From NCBI GenBank assembly GCA_024403795.1, contig JAKSRD010000010.1, positions 1-54,629 on the forward strand: 54,629 nucleotides of DNA, written 5' to 3'. The notes below the pieces were generated by a model. That model did not search any database. It was given only the letters and a program-made list of their open reading frames with translations, and was not told where the DNA came from. The first letter of the stretch is position 1. Each line of letters opens with the position of its first letter. Positions 17,203 to 25,451 of this stretch are shown here, piece by piece. A program made the translations under genes and the position numbers. The stretch is from Saccharofermentans sp. Lineage in GTDB: Bacteria > Bacillota > Clostridia > Saccharofermentanales > Saccharofermentanaceae.

Positions 17203-18005
17203 TCTGTGTGTTCCTCCTCGTAGATGTGGGTGGCTCTTCTCGAGAGCTTGGAAGAGAATTCTTCGTTGATATATAGCGGCGGCAGTACTTTGAACTCGGC
17301 CTTGGGGGCGCCTTTCTTGCAGGCGATCAGTGCCAGGAACGCGTCCTTGGAGGGATTCGCGTGAACCGTCAGAAGTCTTACAGGCGTGAGTTTGTAAGAT
17401 TCAAAGAGCGAGAAGCATTCGGGCACGCGGTCAGAGCTGATGCACATGACGGCATAGCCGCCGCTCGTGCGTGTGCGCAGGGACTGAGCCTTGATGAAGT
17501 CTTCAAGTGCGCCCTGCTCTGCAAATCGGGCCTTAGCTTCGTGTTCTGATTTTCGAGCAGTATCAGTAACTGAACCGCGCGTGCCATCGTAGAACGGCGG
17601 GTTCATGAAGACCACGTCGTAGGCTTTATTCTTGATCTCTGCGGGCAGTTCGCGAAGGTCCGCGTTATAAGCTGCAATGCGCGACTCCAGATGGTTCAGA
17701 GCAATGTTAGCGCAGAAAGTCTGATACGGCAGTTCGACCAGTTCGACGCCGTCGATGTGTGCGTTCTTGCATCTCGCCGAAGCCAATAAAGACACGCCGC
17801 CGGTGCCGCTCCCGAGCTCAAGCATCTCGCACGGCTTGCCCTGTCTCACAAAGCAGGACGCAAACCACGCCAGAAGAACACTCGCGGTGTCGAGCTTGTA
17901 GCAATCCTTCGGTTGCAGCAACAAAAGACCGTCGCGCCCGAGTTCTTCAGGCACGACAGTCTCGCCGTTGATCACTATTGAATTGTGTACATTCGAATCG
18001 TTCAT
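17190..18005 (-). CDS. TrmN6/YabB-like SAM-dependent methyltransferase
   Basis: Predicted N6-adenine methyltransferase of the YfiC/TrmN6 group, which modifies A37 of tRNA1(Val) in E. coli. The 271-aa protein has the Rossmann SAM motif LELGSGTGGVSLL (about residue 65), DGVELVE, and the catalytic NPPFYDG motif (about 135) typical of N6-adenine methylases. AAGGTG precedes the ATG. The pairing with rsmI is the conserved yabB-yabC order; the GIY-YIG gene yazA found between them in Bacillus is absent here. Confidence 0.88.
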   Translation of the reverse strand: MNDSNVHNSIVINGETVVPEELGRDGLLLLQPKDCYKLDTASVLLAWFASCFVRQGKPCEMLELGSGTGGVSLLASARCKNAHIDGVELVELPYQTFCANIALNHLESRIAAYNADLRELPAEIKNKAYDVVFMNPPFYDGTRGSVTDTARKSEHEAKARFAEQGALEDFIKAQSLRTRTSGGYAVMCISSDRVPECFSLFESYKLTPVRLLTVHANPSKDAFLALIACKKGAPKAEFKVLPPLYINEEFSSKLSRRATHIYEEEHTDCFI

Positions 18006-18046
18006 GTCACCTTCGCTGAAAATTCATTCACCGTGCCATTATACGC

Positions 18047-18514
18047 TTACTTCTTGAGCTTGTTCAAAGCCTCCTGCATCTTACGGTCTTCAGAGCGCTC
18101 TTCGAAGCGGGAGATCACGACGCTGAACACGGTGCAGAGGCAGAAGCAAAGAATGAAAGCAATCCAGGTAATGAACTGTCCAACCGGGAACCAGCCGAAT
18201 AAGATTATGAAGATGATACTTGATATCAACATGGTTGCAAAGAACAGTATGTTTCGTACCGGCAGCGGCATATTCTTTATGAGTGTGTCGGTAAGGAAGA
18301 TGTTCTGAGCCAGGGTACAGATCAGCGCCAGGAAAAAGAGCTGGATCAAAGTATGATTCGAAAGTCCGGCTGAGCCAAGCGAGAACAAAGTTGACACCTC
18401 ACACGCCTTATCTCCTACCAAGAGATCAAGCCCTACATGGAGAATGACTATTATTCCGAATATCGAGAACAGTTGTCTTATGTAATCAAAAATCGTTTTC
18501 TTCTCTTCCATCAC
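18047..18514 (-). CDS. DUF3021 family membrane protein
   Basis: A 155-aa protein with four hydrophobic segments (about 16-34, 53-72, 83-107, 114-135) and a charged C-terminal tail, matching the DUF3021 profile. DUF3021 proteins are typically encoded beside stand-alone LytTR regulators and can hold them inactive, as described for membrane inhibitors in streptococcal LytTR regulatory systems. Here the start overlaps the LytTR stop by 4 bp. An inhibitory or sensing role is inferred from that pairing. Confidence 0.85.
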   Translation of the reverse strand: MMEEKKTIFDYIRQLFSIFGIIVILHVGLDLLVGDKACEVSTLFSLGSAGLSNHTLIQLFFLALICTLAQNIFLTDTLIKNMPLPVRNILFFATMLISSIIFIILFGWFPVGQFITWIAFILCFCLCTVFSVVISRFEERSEDRKMQEALNKLKK

Positions 18515-18951
18515 TTTAACCCCAGCTTTCTTCTCAGATCATCCGAGTACATGCGCGACACGACGATCTGCTCGCCGTTCTGCAAAGTAATCCTGATCTT
18601 GCGGTTGACGTCTGTCTTAAGGCTCTTTATCTTACGCAGGTTAACGATGACCTGCTTGCTGATGCGCAGGAAATCACGCTGCACCAGTTCCTGTTCGATC
18701 TCATAAAGCTTAAGCTCCGACTCGTAAGTCTCACCGCTGGTGTAGACAAACGTCTTTCGTTCAACGCCTTCGACGTACAGTATCTTGTCCGTGTCGAGCA
18801 GGAATGTCTCGCCGTCACGGTTAACTGCGATCTGCATGTCGATCATGCGCATTATGGCGACCATTCGCTCGATGTCACCGCTCAGGTGCGGCGCGCGGAT
18901 GATGATCTCGGTATCATCATATTGATCGCTGATGTCCAGATTGATCTTCAT
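18511..18951 (-). CDS. Stand-alone LytTR DNA-binding regulator
   Basis: A 146-aa protein with an N-terminal segment of about 45 residues and a LytTR domain (about 48-143): ILYVEGVERKTFVYT, the E-L-Y-E-I-E-Q-E-L helix, and FLRISKQVIVNLRKIKSL. No receiver domain, so it is not a two-component regulator. AAGGA precedes the ATG. It lies between an ABC permease and a DUF3021 gene. A 21-bp-period direct repeat upstream of this operon (20650-20680) is a good candidate for its binding site. Confidence 0.92.
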   Translation of the reverse strand: MKINLDISDQYDDTEIIIRAPHLSGDIERMVAIMRMIDMQIAVNRDGETFLLDTDKILYVEGVERKTFVYTSGETYESELKLYEIEQELVQRDFLRISKQVIVNLRKIKSLKTDVNRKIRITLQNGEQIVVSRMYSDDLRRKLGLK

Positions 18952-19013
18952 TACTTAGATCCTTTTCAATCTTTTATTGCTTGCGGGAAGTTCTCGATGA
19001 GCTCGAAAAAACT

Positions 19014-19706
19014 TCACTCAAGTCCTTTTCTCTTAAATGCGACAAAGAACAACAAGATTGCGATAACGGCATTGATTCCGACTACCGCCAAAGTCTCGCT
19101 CTTAATTCCGTCGAATGTCATCGTGTCCATGAGAACACGAAGCTGCTGTGTAAAAAAAACTCGTGATACTTTCTCTATTTTATCATTGAACATAGAGAGC
19201 ATGGGAGCAAAAGAGAGCACAAGCATTACAGGCATGACAATCGATGTCGCGGCCATCTGGTTCTGCGCGAAAACACCTACGCACGCACCCGCCGCAATCG
19301 ATATCAGGAACCCTACCGCCATAATGCCCATAAAGAATGGGATCTGCTCTTTAGGAAGTCCGGTCGCCATCACGCCTGCACCGATCATGCAAAGTGTCCA
19401 AACATAAAGACCTACACCGAGAAGATATTCCCAGGGCTTAACATTTGCCATCGTAAGTACTCTTAATGTGTTCTTCTCTTTCTCTTCAGCGATGATCGAT
19501 CCAACCGACATCAAAGGAGCCATTCCGATATACATAACCGAAAATAACTTCACAAAGAAGTTTTCCGGCATATCGAGAATGGGAATGCTTACCAAATTAT
19601 CCATGATGAGCGTCATTACAGGGAACATCAGGAACTGAATAAGCACCGTCTTGTTCTTGAATGTATCCTTCAACTGCTTCTTAAAGATCACTCCGATATT
19701 ACGCAT
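19014..19706 (-). CDS. ABC-2 type transporter permease
   Basis: Permease of 230 aa with about six membrane helices: an N-terminal amphipathic stretch (FKKQLKDTFKNK), a helix at 20-40, and then four or five helices to the C-terminus, with the EEKEKNTLRVL loop typical of ABC-2 permeases. The start at 19706 has GGAGG upstream and overlaps the ATPase stop by 8 bp. It would form the transmembrane part of the exporter encoded by this operon; the substrate is unknown. Confidence 0.9.
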   Translation of the reverse strand: MRNIGVIFKKQLKDTFKNKTVLIQFLMFPVMTLIMDNLVSIPILDMPENFFVKLFSVMYIGMAPLMSVGSIIAEEKEKNTLRVLTMANVKPWEYLLGVGLYVWTLCMIGAGVMATGLPKEQIPFFMGIMAVGFLISIAAGACVGVFAQNQMAATSIVMPVMLVLSFAPMLSMFNDKIEKVSRVFFTQQLRVLMDTMTFDGIKSETLAVVGINAVIAILLFFVAFKRKGLE

Positions 19707-20565
19707 ACTTGACCTCCTCATCGCTGTCATCAAGTTTTCTTCCTGTCAGTTCAATAAACACTGTCTCGAGTGTCGGCTCCGACGAATGGATCGTCTCAAC
19801 ATCACCCTGCTCTATAAGTTCAGCGATCCTTAATGCAGATTCTTTGCCGTGCGCAAGCTCAACATCACCGCCCGACTTAAGATGGATTACGATTCTCTTC
19901 TTGTGATTGTACTTACGGCAGATCTCCGACGGAGCACCGCGATCTATGATCCTGCCCTCATTCAGAAGAGCGACTTCATCGCACAAAGCAGCGGCTTCTT
20001 CCATGTTGTGTGTCGTAAGGAAAACCGAACATCCCCTCTCCTTTTGAGCCAGGATCAGCTTGTGGATATACCGCATCGTCATGGGGTCCAGTCCGCTCGT
20101 CGGTTCATCGAGGAACAGGATCTCCGGTTCGATCATGAAGACTCTTGCGAGGCGGAGGCGTGCACGCATGCCCTTCGAGAGCTTCATGGCCGGTTTTCGA
20201 GCACTATCAGCAAGACCCACCTGCTCCAATGCCGGCATCACCTTCGAATAAGGAACGCCGTAAATGTCTGCGAAGATCTTCAGGTTATCGGCGCACGACA
20301 ACCTCTCATAAACTCCGTGCTCGTCCATCATGATGCCGATACGCTTCCTGTCCTTGCCGGTAAGCGCGCCGACATCTTTTCCCAGAATGCAAATGCTGCC
20401 CTTGTCGAACTCAAGCTGTCCCGTGACTATCTTTATAAGCGTCGTCTTACCTGAGCCTGACGGTCCAAGCAGCCCGAAAATCTTTCCCGTACCGATATCA
20501 AGATCTATCCCGTCCAGGACCTTCCTGTCACCGAAGCTCTTACAGATACCTTTTGCCTCAATCAT
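19699..20565 (-). CDS. ABC transporter ATP-binding protein (ABC-2/DrrA-like)
   Basis: ATPase of 288 aa. Walker A GPSGSGKTT (about 35-43), signature LSKGMRARLRLARVF, Walker B ILFLDEPTSGLDP, H-loop LTTHNMEEA, and a C-terminal regulatory extension. The start at 20565 is chosen over the open frame to 20637 because AGGAG precedes it and the domain begins there. First gene of the ATPase-permease-LytTR-DUF3021 operon. Confidence 0.95.
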   Translation of the reverse strand: MIEAKGICKSFGDRKVLDGIDLDIGTGKIFGLLGPSGSGKTTLIKIVTGQLEFDKGSICILGKDVGALTGKDRKRIGIMMDEHGVYERLSCADNLKIFADIYGVPYSKVMPALEQVGLADSARKPAMKLSKGMRARLRLARVFMIEPEILFLDEPTSGLDPMTMRYIHKLILAQKERGCSVFLTTHNMEEAAALCDEVALLNEGRIIDRGAPSEICRKYNHKKRIVIHLKSGGDVELAHGKESALRIAELIEQGDVETIHSSEPTLETVFIELTGRKLDDSDEEVKYA

Positions 20566-20649
20566 CGTGAATCTCCTTTGAACTCTTACAGGTTTTGTTG
20601 ATGGCACAAAACTATCAGAGCTCCGGAAGGCATTCAACAGCGGACAACA

Positions 20650-20680
20650 TGAGTTGCCGTTTTTGATTACTGAGTTGCCG
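20650..20680 (-). promoter_or_regulatory. Direct-repeat operator, LytTR type (candidate)
   Basis: TGAGTTGCCG occurs at 20650-20659 and again at 20671-20680, a perfect 10-bp direct repeat with a 21-bp period, 85-115 bp ahead of the ATPase start. LytTR regulators bind two direct repeats about two helical turns apart, and a LytTR gene lies in this operon. Confidence 0.6.
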
Positions 20681-20773
20681 AATTATGGGATAAATAAGAT
20701 GGGGTCGCAGGAACGCACCGCTATCACATCTGCACGCGTCGGCGCTTCTCACCGCTTATCAAGACAGCACACC

Positions 20774-20947
20774 TCACATCTGGTGTCTTACTGTCTTATA
20801 CTCGTCGCCGTCTTTATAGAAAGGACATTCCTTGCTCTGATGCTGCGCGAGCCTCTCGATCTCATCCTCATCAAGATCAAGATCGCACAGAGCTTCGCCC
20901 GTCATCTCATCAATATATGCGTACTGACATGTCTCACAGTTTGCCAT
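20774..20947 (-). CDS. DUF6472 family small protein
   Basis: A 57-aa protein starting MANCETCQYAYIDE and ending EYKTVRHQM. It has the CxxC near the N-terminus, an acidic LDLDEDEIERL middle and a CPFY motif: four cysteines in all, suggesting metal binding. This matches a small conserved Clostridia family known to me as DUF6472. AGGGGTG lies upstream of the ATG at 20947. Function unknown. It sits between the ferredoxin gene and the inserted ABC module. Confidence 0.85.
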   Translation of the reverse strand: MANCETCQYAYIDEMTGEALCDLDLDEDEIERLAQHQSKECPFYKDGDEYKTVRHQM

Positions 20948-21111
20948 CAGAGCACCCCTAAAAACAAATATGCACCTATAGTAACGGATTGTGCCGGGTT
21001 GTCAATCTGACATACAATAACTTATCAACGAATGCATCTCCCAGAACACAAAAACAACGCGCCCCCGAAACCGGGAACGCGTTGATCAAAAACTATCTAT
21101 CGTCTTACGAA

Positions 21112-21282
21112 TTACTCTTCTACGATAGCGCCAACAGGGCAGTTAGAAGCGCAAGCGCCGCACTGAGCGCAAACAGCTGCATCGATGTTGTACTGTGTAT
21201 CACCCTGAGAGATAGCGCCTACGGGGCAACCATCAGCGCATGAACCGCAAGAAACACAAGCATCAGAAATTACATATGCCAT
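21112..21282 (-). CDS. 2[4Fe-4S] ferredoxin
   Basis: Clostridial-type ferredoxin of 56 aa with two cluster motifs, CVSCGSCADGCP and CAQCGACASNCP. It carries low-potential electrons in the cytoplasm. The start MAYVISD at 21282 has AGGAGG 9 bp upstream; the longer frame is not needed. Codons are uniform and GC-moderate, as expected for a highly expressed gene. Confidence 0.96.
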   Translation of the reverse strand: MAYVISDACVSCGSCADGCPVGAISQGDTQYNIDAAVCAQCGACASNCPVGAIVEE

Positions 21283-21424
21283 TGGTAGTATCCTCCTATT
21301 CAAATTGTGATTTGATTATTCCACAAAAACTCGAAGTCAACAAGTGCAAAAGAGGGCGATTCTGTAAAAAGAAATTTATCAAATTGACAACAAAACCGAC
21401 AAAAAGCTCAAAGGAACAACCCTA

Positions 21425-22315
21425 TTAACCGTTATTACCCTCATCACCAAAAGAGCCGTTCATGTCGGGATAGTCCTTAAAATTGTCGGAACCGCCGCGA
21501 TTTTTACGCTCCATGTCGTGGTTAAGATCGGCAATATCTGCCCAGTTATACTTCTCTATCTCAGTCTCGTTCTCGTTAACAAACTTAACACTGACTGTCT
21601 CTTCGATGTAGTTGACATCAATAACCTGTCCCTTACCGACCGGTGTTCTGACACGTCCGCCGGGTTCGGGAAGTCTCTTGTGAGCATCATCGTATGCTTC
21701 TTTCTCGAACTGGAGGCAGCACATAAGTCTACCGCATGAACCGTTCAGCTTACCGGGATTCAGAGATAGACCCTGAGATCTTGCAAGTTTAAGGTTGACC
21801 GGTGCAAAGCGGTTAAGGAATGAGCAGCAGCAAAGCTCTCTTCCGCACATACCGATGCCGCCGACAAGCTTTGCCTGATCTCTGGAACCGATCTGACGGA
21901 GCTCGATCCTTGCACGGAATGTGTAAGCCAGATCCTTAACAAGTTCTCTGAAGTCGACTCTTCCGTCAGCGGTAAAATAGAATGTGAGCTTCTTCATGTC
22001 GAAGGAATATTCACAATCAACGAGATTCATCTCGATGGAACGTGCCGCTATGAGTTCTTTGCACTTGAAGAACGCATCCTTCTCTTTTGAGCAGATATCG
22101 TAGTATTTATCAAGCTCCTTCTCACTGGCCATACGCTTGACGGAAGGGATCTTCTCATTCGTCTCTTCCGTGTACGGTTCCTGTGCGACAAAAGCGATCT
22201 CCTCACACAATTCGGTATCGATCATTACGGCATCACCCAATGCAAGTGACAATCCGTCGCAACGATATCTCATGGTGACACCGGCATCTCTTGTTCTCAA
22301 GTTTACGATCTTCAT
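21425..22315 (-). CDS. ricT: RicT/YaaT PSP1-domain protein
   Basis: A 296-aa PSP1 family protein. In Bacillus, RicT (YaaT) forms the Fe-S RicAFT complex that controls RNase Y and sporulation phosphorelay. Seen: GSRDQAKLVGGIGMCGRELC, CCSF, the Cys-rich CGRLMCCLQFE motif and the P-E-P-G-G-R-V-R-T stretch. The C-terminus is a short charged tail. The start overlaps the holB stop (ATGA), the same tmk-holB-yaaT order as in Bacillus. Confidence 0.94.
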   Translation of the reverse strand: MKIVNLRTRDAGVTMRYRCDGLSLALGDAVMIDTELCEEIAFVAQEPYTEETNEKIPSVKRMASEKELDKYYDICSKEKDAFFKCKELIAARSIEMNLVDCEYSFDMKKLTFYFTADGRVDFRELVKDLAYTFRARIELRQIGSRDQAKLVGGIGMCGRELCCCSFLNRFAPVNLKLARSQGLSLNPGKLNGSCGRLMCCLQFEKEAYDDAHKRLPEPGGRVRTPVGKGQVIDVNYIEETVSVKFVNENETEIEKYNWADIADLNHDMERKNRGGSDNFKDYPDMNGSFGDEGNNG

Positions 22316-23322
22316 TTCTTAAGCTCCTCATGTATGCGAAGAAGCATGGCGGAAGCTGAGGAATCAAAATTCGAATTCACTTCCAAAGCTCTCAGGAAAG
22401 TGTTAACCGCCTCGCTGCATCTTCCCAATTTACGTGTTGTTATATGTTTGTTCATGGCAACAAAATTCTCTATTGCCTCTCTGTCTGTCTCATTATTAAG
22501 CTTGCGGCAGTCAGGATAGTTTATCAGTCTGGCGACGTCGTCGAAGAACATCAGGAACGATGAAGCAACGACCTTCGCATCATCCTTAAAGCCCGTAAGC
22601 ACTTCACAATAATCCTCAAGGACATCGATGTATGAACTTCCGGGCATCGCGATCATGATGCTGTTGACCTCATGTCTGATGCTGACACCGGAATCCTCCT
22701 TGGCAAGCTCGATCGCTTTGCCGGGTATCCTGCCGCTGTTATAGACTGCCGTCTTGATCTTCTCGTCTTCAAGCTCCGGGCAATTCGCCTTAACGATCTC
22801 CTCCAGTTCGTCATCGCTGTAAGGATCAAGCTTGATCTCGGTGACACGTGACATGACCGTATCAAGTACGCTGTCGGTGTTGGAGCTCGTCAGGATGAAC
22901 ACTACATCCTTGCGAGGCTCTTCCAAGGACTTGAGAAGCGCATTCTGGCTCTCAACGCCGAGATAATCAAAGTCTATGATGAACACCTTCGTTCTTGCAA
23001 ACTGAGGCTTCAGGTACGATTCCGCAACGACATTGTCCTTGATAAAATCGACCTTAACCTGCTTCGTCTCCGCGGGCTCATATACCCTCGTAACATCAGG
23101 TGTCGTAAAGTTGTCAAAATACTTGCAGTTGGCACACACACCGCATGCACCGTTCTGCCCTGCGTCATTGCACATGAGTGCCTTCGCAAATTCTTCTGCA
23201 ATCAGTCTCTTGCCGGAACCGACAGGTCCGGAGATCATGTAAGCACCGCTGCCGCGTCTCTTCGCTTCGGCAGCAAATCTCATCTTGATCTGTCTCTGAC
23301 CCGTAATTGCAGTGAAAGCCAT
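22312..23322 (-). CDS. holB: DNA polymerase III delta' subunit
   Basis: Clamp-loader subunit delta', 336 aa. N-terminal AAA+ fold with ISGPVGSGKRL P-loop, the zinc-module cysteines CNDAG...CGVCANC, the SLEEP motif (LLKSLEEPRKDV), and sensor region TSSNTDSVLDTVMSR. It begins right after tmk, sharing its stop region, and overlaps ricT. Confidence 0.94.
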   Translation of the reverse strand: MAFTAITGQRQIKMRFAAEAKRRGSGAYMISGPVGSGKRLIAEEFAKALMCNDAGQNGACGVCANCKYFDNFTTPDVTRVYEPAETKQVKVDFIKDNVVAESYLKPQFARTKVFIIDFDYLGVESQNALLKSLEEPRKDVVFILTSSNTDSVLDTVMSRVTEIKLDPYSDDELEEIVKANCPELEDEKIKTAVYNSGRIPGKAIELAKEDSGVSIRHEVNSIMIAMPGSSYIDVLEDYCEVLTGFKDDAKVVASSFLMFFDDVARLINYPDCRKLNNETDREAIENFVAMNKHITTRKLGRCSEAVNTFLRALEVNSNFDSSASAMLLRIHEELKK

Positions 23323-23942
23323 CAGATCCTACCTTCCAGACTTCCTTTTACGACCTCGAAAATCTCCTCGATCCCCTTCGTCGCATCAATCGTTATGATC
23401 CTTCCTTCAGAACTCTTCGCAAGCTCAAGATAACCTGCTCTGACATCTTCCTGGAACTTCAATCCGGCAAGCTCTATCCTGTCAGATGCTTCGCCTCTTT
23501 TGCCTCTTCTCTCGAGCGCTTCCTCAGCGCTGATGTCGAAGAAAAACGTAATGTCAGGCTTAAGGCCTCCTGTGGCAGCCATGTTAAGGTCTGAGACGAA
23601 CTCCATGCCCATGCCTCTGGCCATGCCCTGATATGCCGAAGAAGAATCAAAGAATCTGTCGCAAAGAACGATCTTGCCTTCTTCCAATGCAGGCTTAATG
23701 ACCTCGTCCGTTATCTGTGCTCTTGCTGCCTCGAACAGAAGTAGTTCCGTACGGGAAGTCATCTGTGAATTCTTCTTATCGAGAAGTATCTCTCTTATGC
23801 GCTCACCGATCACGGTTCCGCCGGGTTCTCTGACAAATATGAAGTCCACGCCGCGTTCCTTAAGATAATCCTTAAGCATCTCGCACTGCGTGCTCTTACC
23901 GCATCCGTCAATGCCCTCAAAAGTAATAAATGTACCCTTCAT
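23322..23942 (-). CDS. tmk: Thymidylate kinase
   Basis: Phosphorylates dTMP to dTDP. The 206-aa protein has the P-loop FEGIDGCGKST, the DR(Y/F) motif as LCDRFFDSS, the REPGGT substrate motif, and a LID region with RRGKRGEASDR. No clear ribosome site precedes the ATG, which overlaps the end of the upstream gene, so translation is probably coupled. Confidence 0.97.
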   Translation of the reverse strand: MKGTFITFEGIDGCGKSTQCEMLKDYLKERGVDFIFVREPGGTVIGERIREILLDKKNSQMTSRTELLLFEAARAQITDEVIKPALEEGKIVLCDRFFDSSSAYQGMARGMGMEFVSDLNMAATGGLKPDITFFFDISAEEALERRGKRGEASDRIELAGLKFQEDVRAGYLELAKSSEGRIITIDATKGIEEIFEVVKGSLEGRI

Positions 23943-23943
23943 A

Positions 23944-24561
23944 TCAGTTAAGATTGATATTCTTGAGAGAAGCTATCTCAAGATAGATCTCCTTTGTAAT
24001 TCTTGCGTTATCGGATCTGATGTCTTCGATGGTCTCAACCTTCCTGACATTCTCGGCTACTTCATCACCGAATTCCTTGGAGCGTCTGTTACGCTTGGGA
24101 TTCTGGTTCTGTGAAGCATTGGACTGCTTCTTCTCACCGCCCTGATTCTGATCGCGCTTAGCCTTGAAATTCTTCTCTCGGTTATCGCGGTTCTCTCTAT
24201 TCTCTTTGTTCTCGCGATTCTGCTGATTATCATTCTTCTCGCGAGTTTCCTTATTCTCACGGTTCACGTTCTCACGATTACCGTTATCGCGGTTATTGTC
24301 ACGATTATTGTCGCGGCCTTCGCGTCTTCTGTTATCGTAGCCGCCCTGTCTCTGGCCGTTATTCCTTCTTCTGTGATTCCTATTCCTGTTCTGGCCGCCT
24401 TCCTGTCTCTGCTGACCATCCTGCTTGGACTGACCGTCCTGCTTATTCTGGCCGCCTTCCTGACGGGACTGATTGTTCCTCTGGCGCTTAAAATCTCTGT
24501 TCTGATCGTTGTTACGATTCTCAGACTGCTGAACGGGTGCACCGGAATTATTCTCTGACAT
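23944..24561 (-). CDS. Low-complexity Asn/Arg/Gln-rich protein
   Basis: I do not recognise the family. The 205-aa protein is almost entirely N, R, Q, D, E, K and G from residue 10 to about 160, with repeats such as NKQDGQS, NRENKEN and RDNNRDN. It ends in an ordered-looking helix with EDIRSDNARITKEIYLEIAS. The bulk is expected to be disordered and strongly basic, in the style of RNA-binding or condensate-forming tails. The ATG at 24561 has GGAGGA upstream. It is translationally joined to tmk. Confidence 0.8.
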   Translation of the reverse strand: MSENNSGAPVQQSENRNNDQNRDFKRQRNNQSRQEGGQNKQDGQSKQDGQQRQEGGQNRNRNHRRRNNGQRQGGYDNRRREGRDNNRDNNRDNGNRENVNRENKETREKNDNQQNRENKENRENRDNREKNFKAKRDQNQGGEKKQSNASQNQNPKRNRRSKEFGDEVAENVRKVETIEDIRSDNARITKEIYLEIASLKNINLN

Positions 24562-24622
24562 ATGTTCCTCCATTGTCATTTTAGTGACGCTTAATTATAA
24601 ACTTTGATATCTGATAACTCAA

Positions 24623-25435
24623 TTATTCACGCTTGCGATACAGGGACACTTCCTTGTCATCGGGCTTATTTTGGCCCATAAACCCAATGTCGCTTAACGG
24701 GATCGTGACAAAAGACCGTTGACTCCATCTCGGATGAGGGATCGTGAGGTCCTGAGACATTATCACACGGTCGCCGTAGAAGATGATGTCGATGTCTATC
24801 GTACGGGGGCCCCAGTGGATCTCACGTGTCCTGTGAAGAGTGTGCTCTATGGCGTGGATCTTTTCGAGCAGATCATAAGGGGCGATATCGGTATAGAAAC
24901 CGACGCAGGTGTTGAGGAAATACGGTTGGTCCTCATAACCGACGGGCTCTGTCTCGTAGAGCGACGCGCGCTTGAATCCGGATACTCTGGGAAGTGCCTC
25001 AAGAGCTTTCTCTGCAGCCAGGATGTTCTCTTCGCGGTCACCGATGTTGCTTCCGATGGAGAGGACAACAAACTCCTTGCGGCATCGCTCGATCGTTATC
25101 GCCATGGTCTCGAAAACACCTTCAACCGGCGCCTGCGGTTTGGATACCGTCACGCTCACTTTGGCGATCCTCTTGTCCGCATCAAGGACTGCATCGGAGA
25201 TCTTCTGCGCAAGCCTCTCGATCAGGTTGCCGTCATCTGCAGTGACGACCTTTTTGGTAACTTCATAGATGTCGGCGTAGTTAACGGTATCAGCCAATTC
25301 GTCGGTGTAGCAGCCTTCTATCCGATCGACAAAAAGCTCAAGTGTGACGATGAACTTCTGACCGTTCGTCTTCTCGAAGTCGAGACAACCGGTATGTCCG
25401 TCAAATTCCATTCTGGCAAGTGTTATCTTATCCAC
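24623..25435 (-). CDS. folK: Bifunctional dihydroneopterin aldolase / HPPK
   Basis: FolB-FolK fusion of 270 aa. Residues 1-115 are a dihydroneopterin aldolase (LARMEFDGHTGCLDFEK, then the V-T-V-S-K-P-Q-A-P region); residues 120-270 are 6-hydroxymethyl-dihydropterin pyrophosphokinase (LSIGSNIGDRE, YETEPVGYEDQPYFLN, and the GPRTIDIDIIFYG motif, PHPR). It catalyses two consecutive folate steps. GTG at 25435 with GGAAGG upstream is the chosen start, 16 bp after folP. Confidence 0.93.
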   Translation of the reverse strand: MDKITLARMEFDGHTGCLDFEKTNGQKFIVTLELFVDRIEGCYTDELADTVNYADIYEVTKKVVTADDGNLIERLAQKISDAVLDADKRIAKVSVTVSKPQAPVEGVFETMAITIERCRKEFVVLSIGSNIGDREENILAAEKALEALPRVSGFKRASLYETEPVGYEDQPYFLNTCVGFYTDIAPYDLLEKIHAIEHTLHRTREIHWGPRTIDIDIIFYGDRVIMSQDLTIPHPRWSQRSFVTIPLSDIGFMGQNKPDDKEVSLYRKRE

Positions 25436-25451
25436 TTCAATTTCCTTCCGA

